Program-made: the position numbers and the translations under genes | Notes under the pieces: model-generated | The model's input: the letters and a program-made list of their open reading frames with translations, nothing else | The model's database searches: none | What the model was told of the DNA's origin: nothing | In this document: piece after piece, positions 51,472 to 61,378 of the stretch | Layout: each line of letters begins with the position of its first letter | Position numbering within the stretch: position 1 is the first letter of the stretch | Assembly (NCBI RefSeq): GCF_008728835.1 | Contig: NZ_CP042582.1 | Location: 4,881,001 to 4,945,000 of the forward strand | Direction of reading: 5' to 3' | DNA from: Hypericibacter adhaerens | GTDB lineage: Bacteria > Pseudomonadota > Alphaproteobacteria > Dongiales > Dongiaceae | Length of the DNA: 64,000 bases

Positions 51472-52917
51472 ATGTCAGTGAAATCCAACCGCGATAATCC
51501 CTCTGCTCCCCGCGGCGGCGAAACCGGCGCCAAGGGCGACAGCAACCGCATGTGGGGCGGCCGCTTCGCCGGCGGGCCGGCGGAGATCATGGAGCGCATC
51601 AACGCCTCCATCGACTTCGACCGCCGCCTCTATGCCGAAGATATCGAGGGCTCGCTGGCCCATGCCGCCATGCTGGTCCGCCAGGGCATCATCCGTCAAG
51701 AAGACGGCGCCGCGATCAAGGCCGGGCTGGAGCAGATCCGCGGGGAAATCGAGGCCGGGACCTTCACATTCTCGCGCGCGCTCGAGGACATCCACATGAA
51801 TGTCGAGGCGCGGCTCAAGGAGATCATCGGCGCGCCCGCCGGCCGGCTCCACACCGCGCGCTCGCGCAACGACCAGGTGGCGACCGATTTCCGCCTCTGG
51901 GTGCGCCGCGCCATCGACGGGCTCGAGGCGGGGCTCAAGGACCTGACGGCGGCCCTGCTCGACCTGGCCGAACCCCATGCCGGCACGATCATGCCGGGCT
52001 ATACCCATCTGCAGCCCGCCCAGCCCGTGACCTTCGGCCATCACCTGATGGCCTATGTCGAGATGATCCAGCGCGACCGCGGCCGGCTCGCCGACGCGCG
52101 CCGGCGCATGAACGAGAACCCATTGGGCGCCGCGGCGCTGGCCGGCACCTCCTTCCCGATCGACCGCGACCAGACCGCCAAGGCGCTGGGCTTCGACCGG
52201 CCGATGGCGAACTCGCTCGATGCCGTCTCCGACCGCGACTACGCGCTGGAATATCTGGCGGCGGGCTCGATCCTCGCGGTGCATCTCTCGCGCCTCGCCG
52301 AGGAGATCGTGCTCTGGACCTCCGACGGCTTCCGTTTCGTGCGGCTGTCCGATGCCTTCTCCACCGGCAGCTCGATCATGCCGCAGAAGCGCAATCCCGA
52401 CGCGGCCGAGCTGGTGCGCGGCAAAGCCGGCCGCGTCATCGGCGCGCTGCAGTCGCTCCTCATCATGATGAAGGGGCTGCCGCTGACCTACGGCAAGGAC
52501 ATGCAGGAGGACAAGGAGCCGACCTTCGAGGCGACCGACAGCCTCGCCCTCTGCGTCGCCGCCATGGCGGGCATGGTGCGCGACATGACGCCCGATCCCG
52601 CCGCCATGGCACGCGCGACGAAGAACGGCCATCTGACCGCGACCGATCTCGCCGACGGGCTGGTGCGGGTGCTGGGCCTGCCCTTCCGCGAGGCCCATGA
52701 GATCACGGGCCGCATCGTGCGGCTGGCCGACGAGCAGGGCAAAGCCCTTTGGGATCTGCCGCTGAAGGCACTCCAGAGCGTCGAGCCGCGCATCACGCCC
52801 GAGCTGCAGAAGGTGCTCAGCGTCGAGAACTCGGTCGCGAGCCGCACCAGCGTCGGCGGCACCGCACCGGAAACCGTGCGCAGGGCCATCGCCCAGGCGC
52901 GGGCGCGCTATCTCTAG
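51472..52917 (+). CDS. argH: Argininosuccinate lyase
   Basis: The last enzyme of arginine biosynthesis, 481 residues, splitting argininosuccinate into arginine and fumarate. The fumarase/aspartase superfamily signature [12 protein letters not shown] lies near residue 302, with the catalytic H in Y-T-H-L-Q-P-A-Q near 178 and N-R-M-W-G-G-R-F at the start of the conserved part (residue 25). A Ser/Asn/Gly-rich 24-residue leader precedes it. The ATG at 51472 is the closest reasonable start; a much longer open frame upstream lies over tlpA and was rejected. It heads argH-lptM-lysA-TIGR02302. Confidence 0.95.
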   Translation: MSVKSNRDNPSAPRGGETGAKGDSNRMWGGRFAGGPAEIMERINASIDFDRRLYAEDIEGSLAHAAMLVRQGIIRQEDGAAIKAGLEQIRGEIEAGTFTFSRALEDIHMNVEARLKEIIGAPAGRLHTARSRNDQVATDFRLWVRRAIDGLEAGLKDLTAALLDLAEPHAGTIMPGYTHLQPAQPVTFGHHLMAYVEMIQRDRGRLADARRRMNENPLGAAALAGTSFPIDRDQTAKALGFDRPMANSLDAVSDRDYALEYLAAGSILAVHLSRLAEEIVLWTSDGFRFVRLSDAFSTGSSIMPQKRNPDAAELVRGKAGRVIGALQSLLIMMKGLPLTYGKDMQEDKEPTFEATDSLALCVAAMAGMVRDMTPDPAAMARATKNGHLTATDLADGLVRVLGLPFREAHEITGRIVRLADEQGKALWDLPLKALQSVEPRITPELQKVLSVENSVASRTSVGGTAPETVRRAIAQARARYL

Positions 52918-52921
52918 CCCG

Positions 52922-53164
52922 ATGAGAATGTTCTCGATGACACAGCCCCGCTCCTTCCGCTTCGCCCTGCTGCCGGCGCTGCTGGTCGCGCTTGCGCTGC
53001 CGCTCGCGGCCTGCGGCAAGAAGGGCGATCCGACCCTGCCGCCGGGCGTCACCGACCAATATCCCCGCAAGATGCCCGGGCCGAACTCCGATCTGCCGCC
53101 CGATCAGCCGCCGCCCAGCCAGAGCCAGCCCAGCTCGACCCAGCCCAGCACGACCCAGCCATGA
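52922..53164 (+). CDS. lptM: LptM-like small lipoprotein
   Basis: An 80-residue lipoprotein with signal sequence, lipobox L-A-A-C near residue 31 and the immediately following G-K-K-G-D-P-T-L-P-P, the conserved N-terminus of LptM (YifL), which assists maturation of the LptDE lipopolysaccharide translocon. The rest is Pro/Ser/Gln-rich. Its place between argH and lysA is a conserved one for this gene. Its stop overlaps the lysA start (ATGA). An internal ATG at 52937 is a possible alternative start. Confidence 0.85.
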   Translation: MRMFSMTQPRSFRFALLPALLVALALPLAACGKKGDPTLPPGVTDQYPRKMPGPNSDLPPDQPPPSQSQPSSTQPSTTQP

Positions 53165-54474
53165 GCGTCTTTGCCTATCGCCACGGCGAGCTCCACGCCG
53201 AAGCCCTCCCGGTGTCGCGCCTCGCGGCCGAGGTCGGCACGCCGTTCTTCTGCTACTCGCATGCCGCGATCGCGAGCGCCTATGACGAGTTCGCCACCGC
53301 GGTCAAAGGGCTGCCGGCGCTGGTCTGCTACGCGCTCAAGGCCAACTCCAATCTCGCGGTGATCGCGAGCCTGGCGCGGCGCGGCGCCGGCGCCGACGTG
53401 GTCTCCGAGGGCGAGCTCCGGCAGGCGCTCGCCGCCGGCATCCCGCCGGAGAAGATCATCTTCTCCGGCGTGGGCAAGACCGCGGCCGAGATGCGCTTCG
53501 CGCTCGAGACCGGCATCCGGCAGCTCAACATCGAATCGCTGCCCGAGCTGAGGCTGCTGGACCAGGTCGCGCGCGCGGTGGGCCGCAAGGCGCCGGTGGC
53601 GCTGCGCGTCAATCCCGATGTCGACGCCCGCACCCACGCCAAGATCTCGACCGGCAAGGCCGAGAACAAGTTCGGCATCGAGCTGGGGCTGATCCGGGAG
53701 GCCTATCGCGAGGCGGCCGGCCTCGCCGGCATCGAGGTCCGCGGCCTGGCGCTCCATATCGGCTCGCAGCTCACCGATCTCGAGCCCTATCGCGCGGCCT
53801 TCACCCGGCTCGCCGAGCTCACGGCCGAGCTGCGCCGCCAGGGCCTCGCCGTCGACCGGCTCGATCTCGGCGGCGGCATCGGCATCGCCTATCGCGGCGA
53901 GCAGCCGCCTTCGATCGCAGATTACGTCCGGGTGGTGCGCGAGACCGTGGCGCCGCTGGGCACCGAGCTCGTCTTCGAGCCGGGCCGGCGGCTGGTCGGC
54001 AATGCCGGCATCCTGGTTTCACGCGTGCTGTTCGTGAAACCCGGCGCCAGCCGCGACTTCGTCATCATCGACGCGGCGATGAACGACCTGCTCCGTCCCG
54101 CGCTTTACGACGCCTATCACGCGATCCTGCCGGTCGCGGAGCCCGCCTCCGACGCGCCGGTGAAGCGCTTCGACGTGGTGGGGCCGATCTGCGAGAGCGG
54201 CGACCGCATGGCCGAGCAGCGGCCGCTGCCGCCGCTCCAGCCGGGCGATCTCCTGGCGATCTGCCAGGCCGGCGCCTACAGCGCCGTGATGGGCTCGGGC
54301 TACAACACCCGGCTCCCGGCGCCCGAGATCCTGGTTCATGGCGACGCCTTTGACATCGTGCGGGCGCGGCCCGACTATCAAGCCATCCTGGCGCGCGATC
54401 ATGTCCCGGGCTGGCTCGAACCGGTCCCGGGTCCGCAAAGCCAGGCGAAGGGCGCGCGCGGCGCCGCGGAATAG
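53161..54474 (+). CDS. lysA: Diaminopimelate decarboxylase
   Basis: PLP enzyme of fold type III, 437 residues, making L-lysine from meso-diaminopimelate. The PLP lysine is in V-C-Y-A-L-K-A-N-S-N near residue 60. H-I-G-S-Q near 199, G-G-G-I-G-I near 238, E-P-G-R near 278 and the C-terminal catalytic C-E-S-G-D near 345 are all present. It is coupled to lptM by a 4-base overlap. Confidence 0.95.
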   Translation: MSVFAYRHGELHAEALPVSRLAAEVGTPFFCYSHAAIASAYDEFATAVKGLPALVCYALKANSNLAVIASLARRGAGADVVSEGELRQALAAGIPPEKIIFSGVGKTAAEMRFALETGIRQLNIESLPELRLLDQVARAVGRKAPVALRVNPDVDARTHAKISTGKAENKFGIELGLIREAYREAAGLAGIEVRGLALHIGSQLTDLEPYRAAFTRLAELTAELRRQGLAVDRLDLGGGIGIAYRGEQPPSIADYVRVVRETVAPLGTELVFEPGRRLVGNAGILVSRVLFVKPGASRDFVIIDAAMNDLLRPALYDAYHAILPVAEPASDAPVKRFDVVGPICESGDRMAEQRPLPPLQPGDLLAICQAGAYSAVMGSGYNTRLPAPEILVHGDAFDIVRARPDYQAILARDHVPGWLEPVPGPQSQAKGARGAAE

Positions 54475-54597
54475 CCGCAAAGAACTCACAGGCTCGGGGT
54501 TCCGGGCGGCGGGCCGGGGGACTTATCAAGGGTCCCTGCCGGGGCCATCTCCAGCGGCAGGCTGAAGCCCCTCGCGATTGCCAAGGAGGCAGCGGCG

Positions 54598-57144
54598 ATG
54601 GCCGAGCAGGTTGGCTCGACCCCGATGGCAGCAAGAACGATCGAGCGGCGGCTCAAGGCCCGGCTCGGCCCCTGGCTCCTGCTGGCGCGCCTCGGCCTCT
54701 TCTGGGAACGGCTCTGGCCGGCGATCTGGCCGGCCGTGGGCACCGTCGGCCTGTTCCTGGTGCTGGCGCTCCTCGATCTCCCGACCCGCCTGCCGCCCTG
54801 GCTCCATGCGCTGCTGCTCGCGGGCTTCGCCGGCACCGCCGGCATTCTGCTCTGGCGCGGCTTGCGCCGCTTCGCGACGCCGACCGATGCCGAGGCGCGG
54901 CGGCGTCTCGAGCTCGATAGCGGCCTCTCGCACCGTCCCCTGACGCTGCTGGTGGAGCCGCTCGCGGCGGGCTTGGGCCAGCCCGAAGCCGAGGCGCTCT
55001 GGTTCCTGCATCGCTCGCGCCTGCTGGCGGCGATCGGGCGGCTGCGGCTGAAGCTGCCGCAGCCGGGCTTGGCCGCGCGCGATCCCTGGGGCCTCAGGGC
55101 CGCTCTCGGCCTCTTCCTGGTGATCGGGCTGGTGGCCGCCGGTGGCGACAGCCTGAGCCGCATCGAGCAGTCGCTCCTGCCGGGCTTCGTGGCGGGCCCC
55201 CCGGCCGAGCCGCCGCGCTACGACATCTGGATCACGCCGCCGGCCTATACCGGCCTTGCCCCCATCCTGCTCTCCTCCAGCATGCCCGCGGCCGGCGAAG
55301 CCGCGACGGCCGCTTCGGACCAGGCCGCCGCCTCGCCGGCGGCCGAGGCCAGCGTGACCGCCACCGCCGCGAACGGGCCCGCGGTCAAGCCGCTCGCCAT
55401 CGCCGAGAACAGCGTGGTGCTGGCCCAGGTCGAGAACAGCCCGCGCCAGCCCAGCCTCACGCTGGGCGAGGAGACCCGGACGCTCGAGCCGCTGGCCGAG
55501 CGGAGCTGGCGGCTCGAGGATGGCCATCTCGTGACGGGCAACCAGCTTGTGCTCAAGGCCGGCAGCCACGAGCTCGCCCGCTGGCCCATCACCGTCATCC
55601 CCGACAACCCGCCCAGCGTGGCCCTCACCGCCGATCCCGCTCAGACCGAGCGCGGCGTGCTCAAGCTGAGCTACAGCGCCAGCGACGATTACGGCGTCGA
55701 GCATGTGACGGCGAAGATCACGCCCACGGGCGATGCGGCGGGAGCCGCCCCCATCGAGCTCGATCTGCCGATCCCGGGTGCCGGGCTGCGCCAGACGCGG
55801 GCCGAGAGCTATCACGACCTCACCGCCAATCCGCTGGCCGGCAGCCCGGTGATGCTGACGCTGACCGCGCGCGACGCCATCGACCAGGTCGGCCACAGCG
55901 AGACCCGGCCGCTGGTCCTGCCGGAACGCCCGTTCCGTCATCCGGTCGCGCGCGCCATCGTCGCCCTGCGCAAGGTGCTGGCGCTGCAGCCGGACAAGCG
56001 CAGCGCGGTCGGCAAGGCGCTCGACCTGGTCGCCTCCGATACCGAGGCCTACAGCAACGACGTGGTGGTCACGCTGGCGCTCGCCAGCGCCTCGGCGCGG
56101 CTGCGCTACGAGCGCGACATGGATGCCGCGATGCCCGACATCCTGAAGCTGCTTTGGGACACGGCGCTCCGGATCGAGGAGGGCGAGAGCGCGGTGGCGA
56201 TGCAGCGGCTGCGCGACGCCCAGGAGGCGCTCGAGCGCGCGCTCGAGCAGGGCGCCTCGGACGAGGAGCTGGCCAAGCTCATGAACGAGCTGCGCCAAGC
56301 GATGAACCAGTTCCTCGATTCGCTGATGGAGAAGATGAAGCGCGACCTCGCCGAAGGCCGCAACATGGAGCCGGTCGATCCCGACCGGATGACCCTCGAC
56401 CGCAGCGACCTGGAGAAGATGCTCGACCAGGCGCAGCAGATGGCCGAGGCGGGCGCCAAGGATGCGGCGCGCAACATGCTGCAGCGCCTGCGCGAGATGC
56501 TGGAGAACCTGCAGGCCAATCCCTTCGCCGGCCAGCCGCAGGAGGGCGAGAACGAAGCGCTGCAGATGATGCAGAAGCTGCAGGGACTGGCGCAGAAGCA
56601 GCAGGAGCTGCTCGACCGCAGCTTCCGCGACCAGCAGCGCATGGAGCAGGGCCAGTCGCCGCAGGAGATGGACGGCGCCTCGCAGGCCCAGGAGGCGCTG
56701 CGCCAGGGGCTGGGCGACGTGATGCGCAGCTTCGGCGACATGACCGGCAACATCCCCGAGCCGCTCGGCCGCGCCGAGCGCGCCATGAAGGACGCGGTGG
56801 GCGCCCTCGACCAGGGCGATCCGGCGGCGGCCAACCGGGCCCAGGCCGAAGCGCTCGACCAGATGATGCAAAGCCAGCAGCAGATGCTGAAAGCGCTCGC
56901 CGACCGCTTCGGCAGCCGGCCGGGGCAGGCGCCGCGCGATCAGCTTCTGAGCCAGCAGCCCGATCCCGGCCAGCGCTCGCAGGAAGGCCAGGGCCTCATC
57001 GACACCGGCGACGTCAAGATCCCCGAGGCCGCCGATCTGCAGCGCGCCCGCCAGATCCTCGACGAGCTGCGCCGGCGCGCCGGCGAACAGTTCCGCCCGA
57101 AGCTCGAGCGCGATTATCTGCAGCGCCTGCTCGAGCGGTTCTGA
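54598..57144 (+). CDS. TIGR02302 (DUF4175) family membrane protein
   Basis: An 848-residue protein of an alphaproteobacterial family of unknown function found next to lysA. There are two membrane spans in the first 85 residues and a third near 165-180. A periplasmic beta-rich region follows (V-T-A-K-I-T-P-T-G), then a long helical, Gln/Met/Glu-rich part from about residue 490 to the end with repeated Q-Q-M/L-x-x-x patterns that likely form coiled coils. The ATG at 54598 gives the expected N-terminus. A role in the cell envelope is inferred from topology only. Confidence 0.9.
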   Translation: MAEQVGSTPMAARTIERRLKARLGPWLLLARLGLFWERLWPAIWPAVGTVGLFLVLALLDLPTRLPPWLHALLLAGFAGTAGILLWRGLRRFATPTDAEARRRLELDSGLSHRPLTLLVEPLAAGLGQPEAEALWFLHRSRLLAAIGRLRLKLPQPGLAARDPWGLRAALGLFLVIGLVAAGGDSLSRIEQSLLPGFVAGPPAEPPRYDIWITPPAYTGLAPILLSSSMPAAGEAATAASDQAAASPAAEASVTATAANGPAVKPLAIAENSVVLAQVENSPRQPSLTLGEETRTLEPLAERSWRLEDGHLVTGNQLVLKAGSHELARWPITVIPDNPPSVALTADPAQTERGVLKLSYSASDDYGVEHVTAKITPTGDAAGAAPIELDLPIPGAGLRQTRAESYHDLTANPLAGSPVMLTLTARDAIDQVGHSETRPLVLPERPFRHPVARAIVALRKVLALQPDKRSAVGKALDLVASDTEAYSNDVVVTLALASASARLRYERDMDAAMPDILKLLWDTALRIEEGESAVAMQRLRDAQEALERALEQGASDEELAKLMNELRQAMNQFLDSLMEKMKRDLAEGRNMEPVDPDRMTLDRSDLEKMLDQAQQMAEAGAKDAARNMLQRLREMLENLQANPFAGQPQEGENEALQMMQKLQGLAQKQQELLDRSFRDQQRMEQGQSPQEMDGASQAQEALRQGLGDVMRSFGDMTGNIPEPLGRAERAMKDAVGALDQGDPAAANRAQAEALDQMMQSQQQMLKALADRFGSRPGQAPRDQLLSQQPDPGQRSQEGQGLIDTGDVKIPEAADLQRARQILDELRRRAGEQFRPKLERDYLQRLLERF

Positions 57145-57310
57145 GCGCCCCCGACCGTCTCCTGGCGAAGGCCAGGATCCATGAACACCCACCCCCACAA
57201 GATTGAGCGCAGTCCCGTATTCATGCATGGATGCCGGCCTAGAGTCGGCATGACAAATGGGGACAAGTGCGCGGCCTCCGGTCGTCCGATATCGCAAATC
57301 GTCGAAACGC

Positions 57311-58222
57311 CTAGCGGTCTGCCGCGGCCTGCTCCAGCAGCCAGTCGGCGAAGCTGCCGAGCGCACGGGATGGCCGGGTATCGCGGTGCGTCACCAGATA
57401 GAGGCCGCCATCGACATCGATCGGGTCCGGCAGGGCCTCAACCAGCTGGCGCTTACGCACGAAGTCTCCCGCGGTGCCCTTCCAGCCCAGCGCCACGCCG
57501 CTGCCGGTAAGGGCTGCCTGCATCATCAGCACATGGTTGTCGAAGCCGGGGCCCGGCAGGCGTGACGGGCAGGCGACGCCGAAATGGTCGAACCACTGAT
57601 TCCAGTCGAACCAGGAACGGTCGATGGCGTGGGCGTGCAGCAGCGTATGTTTCAGCAGGTCCTTCGGGTGCCGGATCCGCGCCTCCTGCTCGACATAGGC
57701 GACGCTCGCCACTGGCACGATGCGCTCCCGATAGAGCGGCTGCGAGCGGCAATCGGGCCAATCGCCCTTGCCGAAACGAATGGCGACGTCGATCCCGTCA
57801 GTGAGCTCCGGCAGGCCCTGATAGGTCGTGACCATGTTCACGGTGATGGCCGGGTGGCGTTCGTGGAAGTGCCTCAGCTTCGGCAGCAGCCAGAAATTCC
57901 CGTAACCCAGATTGCAGGAGACGATCAATGTGCTCTGGGCCTTCTTGCGCTCCTGCAGATGCTGGCCTTCCGCCTTCAGGATGTTGAGCCCGGAAACGAC
58001 CCCGCTCACATAGCGCTGGCCCTCACGCGTGAGCCGCATGGGACGGCTCGCGCGATCGAACAACCTCGCCCCCAGATAGGCCTCGGCCTGCCCAACCAGA
58101 TGGCTGACCGCCGACTGGGTCACGTTCAGCTCGGCGGCGGCCTTGGAGAAGCTGCCGAACCGTGCCGCCGCCTCGATCGCCAGCAGCGACTTCAGGGGCG
58201 GGATCGCACGCCCATATCTCAT
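57311..58222 (-). CDS. GcvA-like LysR family transcriptional regulator
   Basis: A 303-residue LysR regulator of the GcvA/AmpR subgroup: N-terminal P-P-L-K-S-L-L-A-I-E-A-A-A-R-F-G-S-F-S-K-A-A with H-T-H helix T-Q-S-A-V-S-H, and the effector part with D-V-A-I-R-F-G-K-G. It is divergent from the caiD-like gene (163 bases apart) and is probably its regulator. Repeated CTCATACTG sites in the intergenic region may be its operators. Confidence 0.92.
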   Translation of the reverse strand: MRYGRAIPPLKSLLAIEAAARFGSFSKAAAELNVTQSAVSHLVGQAEAYLGARLFDRASRPMRLTREGQRYVSGVVSGLNILKAEGQHLQERKKAQSTLIVSCNLGYGNFWLLPKLRHFHERHPAITVNMVTTYQGLPELTDGIDVAIRFGKGDWPDCRSQPLYRERIVPVASVAYVEQEARIRHPKDLLKHTLLHAHAIDRSWFDWNQWFDHFGVACPSRLPGPGFDNHVLMMQAALTGSGVALGWKGTAGDFVRKRQLVEALPDPIDVDGGLYLVTHRDTRPSRALGSFADWLLEQAAADR

Positions 58223-58233
58223 AATGAGAATTC

Positions 58234-58351
58234 CTCATACTGGAATGAGATTTAAGCGCCTTACCCTAGCAGGATTTTTAGCACAATAACGTCATTACCT
58301 GCAGTCGCTGGCTCCGGCCCAGCCTCTTTCTCAGTTCAATTTCTCATACTG
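58234..58351. promoter_or_regulatory. Repeated CTCATACTG sites between gcvA-like and caiD-like genes
   Basis: Two identical copies of CTCATACTG lie at 58234-58242 and 58343-58351. The first sits in an inverted context (AATGAGAATTCCTCAT and GGAATGAGA). The sites flank the divergent promoter area and suit binding by a LysR tetramer with DNA looping. Confidence 0.5.
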
Positions 58352-58385
58352 TGCCACGGGATATCCCGGGCGAAGGAGCTTTCTC

Positions 58386-59204
58386 ATGTCCGACCAGGTG
58401 CTTGTCGAGTGCGACGGACCGGTCATGACCGTCACCATCAACCGCCCGCCGGCCAACGCCATCGATCTGGCCCTGAGCCGGGAGCTCTATCAGGCGTTCC
58501 GTCGACTGAATGACGAGGCCGAACTGCGGGTCGGCGTGCTGACCGGGGCGCCCAACCCGAAGAACATCTTCTCGGCCGGGTGGGACCTCAAGGCCGTAGC
58601 CCGCGGCGAAGGCCGCGACGAGGCGCAGGGATTCGATCTCGGCCCCGGCGGCATCGGCGGATTGCCGGAATTTTTCGATCTCTACAAGCCGGTCATCGCC
58701 GCCGTGAACGGTGCCGCGGTCGGCGGCGGCTTCGAGCTGGCGCTGGGCGCCGACATCATCCTCGCCGCCGAAGAAGCCTATTTCGCCTTGCCCGAGATGC
58801 AGCGCGGCTTCCTGCCAGACGGCGGCGCGATCCAGAAACTACACCACCGGGTGCCCTACAACGTCGCCATCGACCTGATGCTGACCGGGCGGCGCCTGAG
58901 CGCGCCGGAGGCGAAGCATTGGGGCCTGGTGCGCGACGTGGTACCGCGCGCGCAGCTCCTGACGAAGGCACAGGAGATCGCGCATGGCATCGCCCAGGGC
59001 GCGCCGCTCGTGACCAAGGCCCTCAAGGAATATATGCGGTTCAATGCCGCCGCCTCGCCGGAGCAGGCCCATGGCGCGACGCGCAAGGCCTGGATCGGGC
59101 AGAGCGGCCTCGCCCACTACGAAAGCATGCTGCGATCGGAGGATTTCAACGAAGGCGCCGCCGCATTCGCGGAAAAGCGCACACCCAGCTTCAAGGGCGG
59201 TTGA
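58386..59204 (+). CDS. CaiD-like enoyl-CoA hydratase/isomerase
   Basis: Crotonase-superfamily enzyme of 272 residues, closest in motif to carnitinyl-CoA dehydratase CaiD. F-S-A-G-W-D-L-K-A near residue 62 and G-P-G-G-I-G-G-L-P-E-F-F-D-L-Y-K-P-V near 84 are CaiD-type. N-G-A-A-V-G-G-G-F-E-L-A-L forms the oxyanion hole. L-P-E-M-Q-R-G-F-L-P-D-G-G has the catalytic acid region, and the protein ends with A-E-K-R-T-P-S-F-K-G. An NDP-forming CoA ligase gene follows by 2 bases, so the substrate is probably a beta-hydroxy or unsaturated acyl-CoA made by it. CaiB and CaiT are absent here. Confidence 0.87.
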   Translation: MSDQVLVECDGPVMTVTINRPPANAIDLALSRELYQAFRRLNDEAELRVGVLTGAPNPKNIFSAGWDLKAVARGEGRDEAQGFDLGPGGIGGLPEFFDLYKPVIAAVNGAAVGGGFELALGADIILAAEEAYFALPEMQRGFLPDGGAIQKLHHRVPYNVAIDLMLTGRRLSAPEAKHWGLVRDVVPRAQLLTKAQEIAHGIAQGAPLVTKALKEYMRFNAAASPEQAHGATRKAWIGQSGLAHYESMLRSEDFNEGAAAFAEKRTPSFKGG

Positions 59205-59206
59205 GC

Positions 59207-61318
59207 ATGTCGGATCCGGTCGGCTCGGGGCGGGCGGCGCATCGTCTGGCGCCCCTGCTGGACGCGCGGTCGATCGCCGTCGTCGGCGCCTCCGAGCGCG
59301 CCAATTCCTTCGGCCTGCGCCTGTCCCAGGCGGTTCTGAGTGCCGGCTATGAAGGACAGATCAGCTTCGTCAATCCGAAGCAGGACAGCATCCTGGGCCG
59401 GCGCTGCCATCGCAGCATCGCCGAGCTGGAACATGCGCCGGACCTCGCCATTCTTGGCGTGGGGGCGGTCAATCTCGAAGCAGCGCTGCTGGCGGCAATC
59501 GAGCGGGGCGCGCGCAGCGCCGTCATCTTCGATGCCTGCCATGGCGAGGCGGCGGCAGGCGGGCCGCTGCTCGCGCGCCTACGGGATATCGCGCACGAAG
59601 CCCGGATCCCCGTCTGCGGCGGCGCCGGCATGGGCTTGGTCAATCTCCCGACGCGCTGCGTCGCCAGCTTCTATCCAGCGGGCCATCTGAAGCCCGGCGG
59701 CATCACGCTGATCGCCCATTCGGGATCGGTCTTCACCGTGCTGGCAATGAACGATCCGAGATACCGCTTCGATCTGATGGTCTCGCCCGGCCAGGAGATC
59801 GGCGCCACGGCGGACGAATATATCGATTATGCGATCGGTCGGCCGACGACCAAGGTCATCGCGCTGTTCCTCGAGACGGCGCGCAACCCGCAAGGCTTCC
59901 TCGAAAGCCTGCGCCGTGCCCAGGCGGCCCATATCCCAGTCGTCATCTGCAAGGTCGGACGCTGCGAGCAAAGCGCCCGCATGGCACGCTCGCATACCGG
60001 CGCGCTGGCCGGATCTTCCGCGGCCTATGTGGCGGCGATCGAGGAATGCGGGGCGATCGCTGTGGAGGATGTCGACCAGTTGATGAATGTCGCCCAGCTT
60101 TGCGCGGGCGGGCGCCTGCCGGGGCCCGGCGGTGTCGGGCTGGTGACGGATTCCGGCGGCTTGCGCGAGCTCGTCACCGACCGCGCCACGGAGATCGGCG
60201 CGCCACTCGCAGAACTGGGCCCGCCGACCATCGCCGCCCTGCGTGGGATGCTGCCGCCGTCGCTCGAGCCCTCCAATCCGCTGGATTGCGCCGCCGAGCT
60301 TACCGATGAGTTTGCGGCGATGTTCGAACGCGGCCTCGTTTCCATGGCAGACGCGCCGGAAGTTTCGATGATCGGCTTCGAAGCCGATCTGCGCGACGAC
60401 TACGTCTATATGGAGGAGTTGCGGCAGTTGGCGCTGCGGCTGCCGGCCCTGACCACCAAGCCCTGCTTCTTCTATTCGAGCTTTTCGCGCGCCAACAATC
60501 GGTCGCTCGCCGACGCGCTGGCCGACCACGGCGTGCCTTGCCTCAACGGCGCCGGCGAGATGCTGCTGGCGGCGAAGAAAGTCCAGGAATGGGCGGACCG
60601 CCGCCGCGAGCAGCCTCGCCCATCGGCACAATCCCCCGCCGCGAGTGAAGCGGTCGAAAGCTGGCGAACCGCGCTGCGGTCGGATCACCTCTGGGACGAG
60701 CGGAGATCGCTCGATCTACTCTCCGCTTTCGGCATAAAAACCATTCGCAGCGAGATCGCCGAGAACTGGGAAGGGCTGGCTGCCGCGGGCAGACGGATCG
60801 GCTATCCGCTCGTCCTCAAGACGGCGGCGATCGGCATCGATCACAAGAGCGATCGCGACGGTGTCCACCTCGGCCTGACGGATCAGGATGCGCTGCGGTG
60901 CGCCTATGACGATCTGAGCGGCCGGCTGGGCCCGCGGGTCATCGTTCAAGCCATGGCCGGCAAGGGCGTGGAGCTGGGGCTGGGTTGTGTTCTCGATCCG
61001 GATTTCGGGCCGCTGGTCATGGTGTCAGCGGGGGGTACGCTCATCGAGCTCTTCTGCGACCGGCAGTTCGCCCTGGCTCCCTTCGACGAGCACCGGGCGT
61101 TGCGCATGATCGAGCGCCTGGCGGTCGCAAGAACCTTAAACGGCGTGCGCGGTGCGCCGGCAAAGGACAAACGCAGCGCCGCAAGGGCCCTTGCCGATTT
61201 TTCCATCATGTGCGCATCGTTGGGCAGCGCCATCGCGGAAGCGGATGTCAATCCGCTCATCGTTTCCGAAACGGGCGCGGTTGCCGTCGATGCGCTTCTG
61301 GTGCCGGCCGCACGGTAG
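59207..61318 (+). CDS. NDP-forming acyl-CoA ligase (acetate--CoA ligase family)
   Basis: A 703-residue fused alpha-beta acyl-CoA synthetase (NDP-forming). The CoA-binding domain starts D-A-R-S-I-A-V-V-G-A-S-E near residue 19. The succinyl-CoA-ligase-like middle follows, with the phosphorylated His in R-S-H-T-G-A-L-A-G near 264. The C-terminal ATP-grasp part has G-I-K-T-I-R-S-E, P-L-V-L-K-T near 535 and E-A-D-V-N-P-L near 685. The ATG at 59207 was chosen; a longer frame would overlap the caiD-like gene. It activates an organic acid for the neighbour's hydratase, but the acid is unknown. Confidence 0.9.
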   Translation: MSDPVGSGRAAHRLAPLLDARSIAVVGASERANSFGLRLSQAVLSAGYEGQISFVNPKQDSILGRRCHRSIAELEHAPDLAILGVGAVNLEAALLAAIERGARSAVIFDACHGEAAAGGPLLARLRDIAHEARIPVCGGAGMGLVNLPTRCVASFYPAGHLKPGGITLIAHSGSVFTVLAMNDPRYRFDLMVSPGQEIGATADEYIDYAIGRPTTKVIALFLETARNPQGFLESLRRAQAAHIPVVICKVGRCEQSARMARSHTGALAGSSAAYVAAIEECGAIAVEDVDQLMNVAQLCAGGRLPGPGGVGLVTDSGGLRELVTDRATEIGAPLAELGPPTIAALRGMLPPSLEPSNPLDCAAELTDEFAAMFERGLVSMADAPEVSMIGFEADLRDDYVYMEELRQLALRLPALTTKPCFFYSSFSRANNRSLADALADHGVPCLNGAGEMLLAAKKVQEWADRRREQPRPSAQSPAASEAVESWRTALRSDHLWDERRSLDLLSAFGIKTIRSEIAENWEGLAAAGRRIGYPLVLKTAAIGIDHKSDRDGVHLGLTDQDALRCAYDDLSGRLGPRVIVQAMAGKGVELGLGCVLDPDFGPLVMVSAGGTLIELFCDRQFALAPFDEHRALRMIERLAVARTLNGVRGAPAKDKRSAARALADFSIMCASLGSAIAEADVNPLIVSETGAVAVDALLVPAAR

Positions 61319-61378
61319 CGGTGCGACTGAACCCACCTGCCGTGGCGGCAAGGCCGCGGTGCCGCCAATGAGCGGCGC

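Noticed and set aside
54526-57366. Open frame of 946 codons antisense to the TIGR02302 gene
   Set aside because: Shadow frame with low-complexity His/Leu/Arg sequence and no ribosome-binding site.
58580-59206. N-terminal extension of the acyl-CoA ligase over the caiD-like gene
   Set aside because: The extension is Arg-rich shadow sequence; the standard CoA-binding domain starts just after the ATG at 59207.
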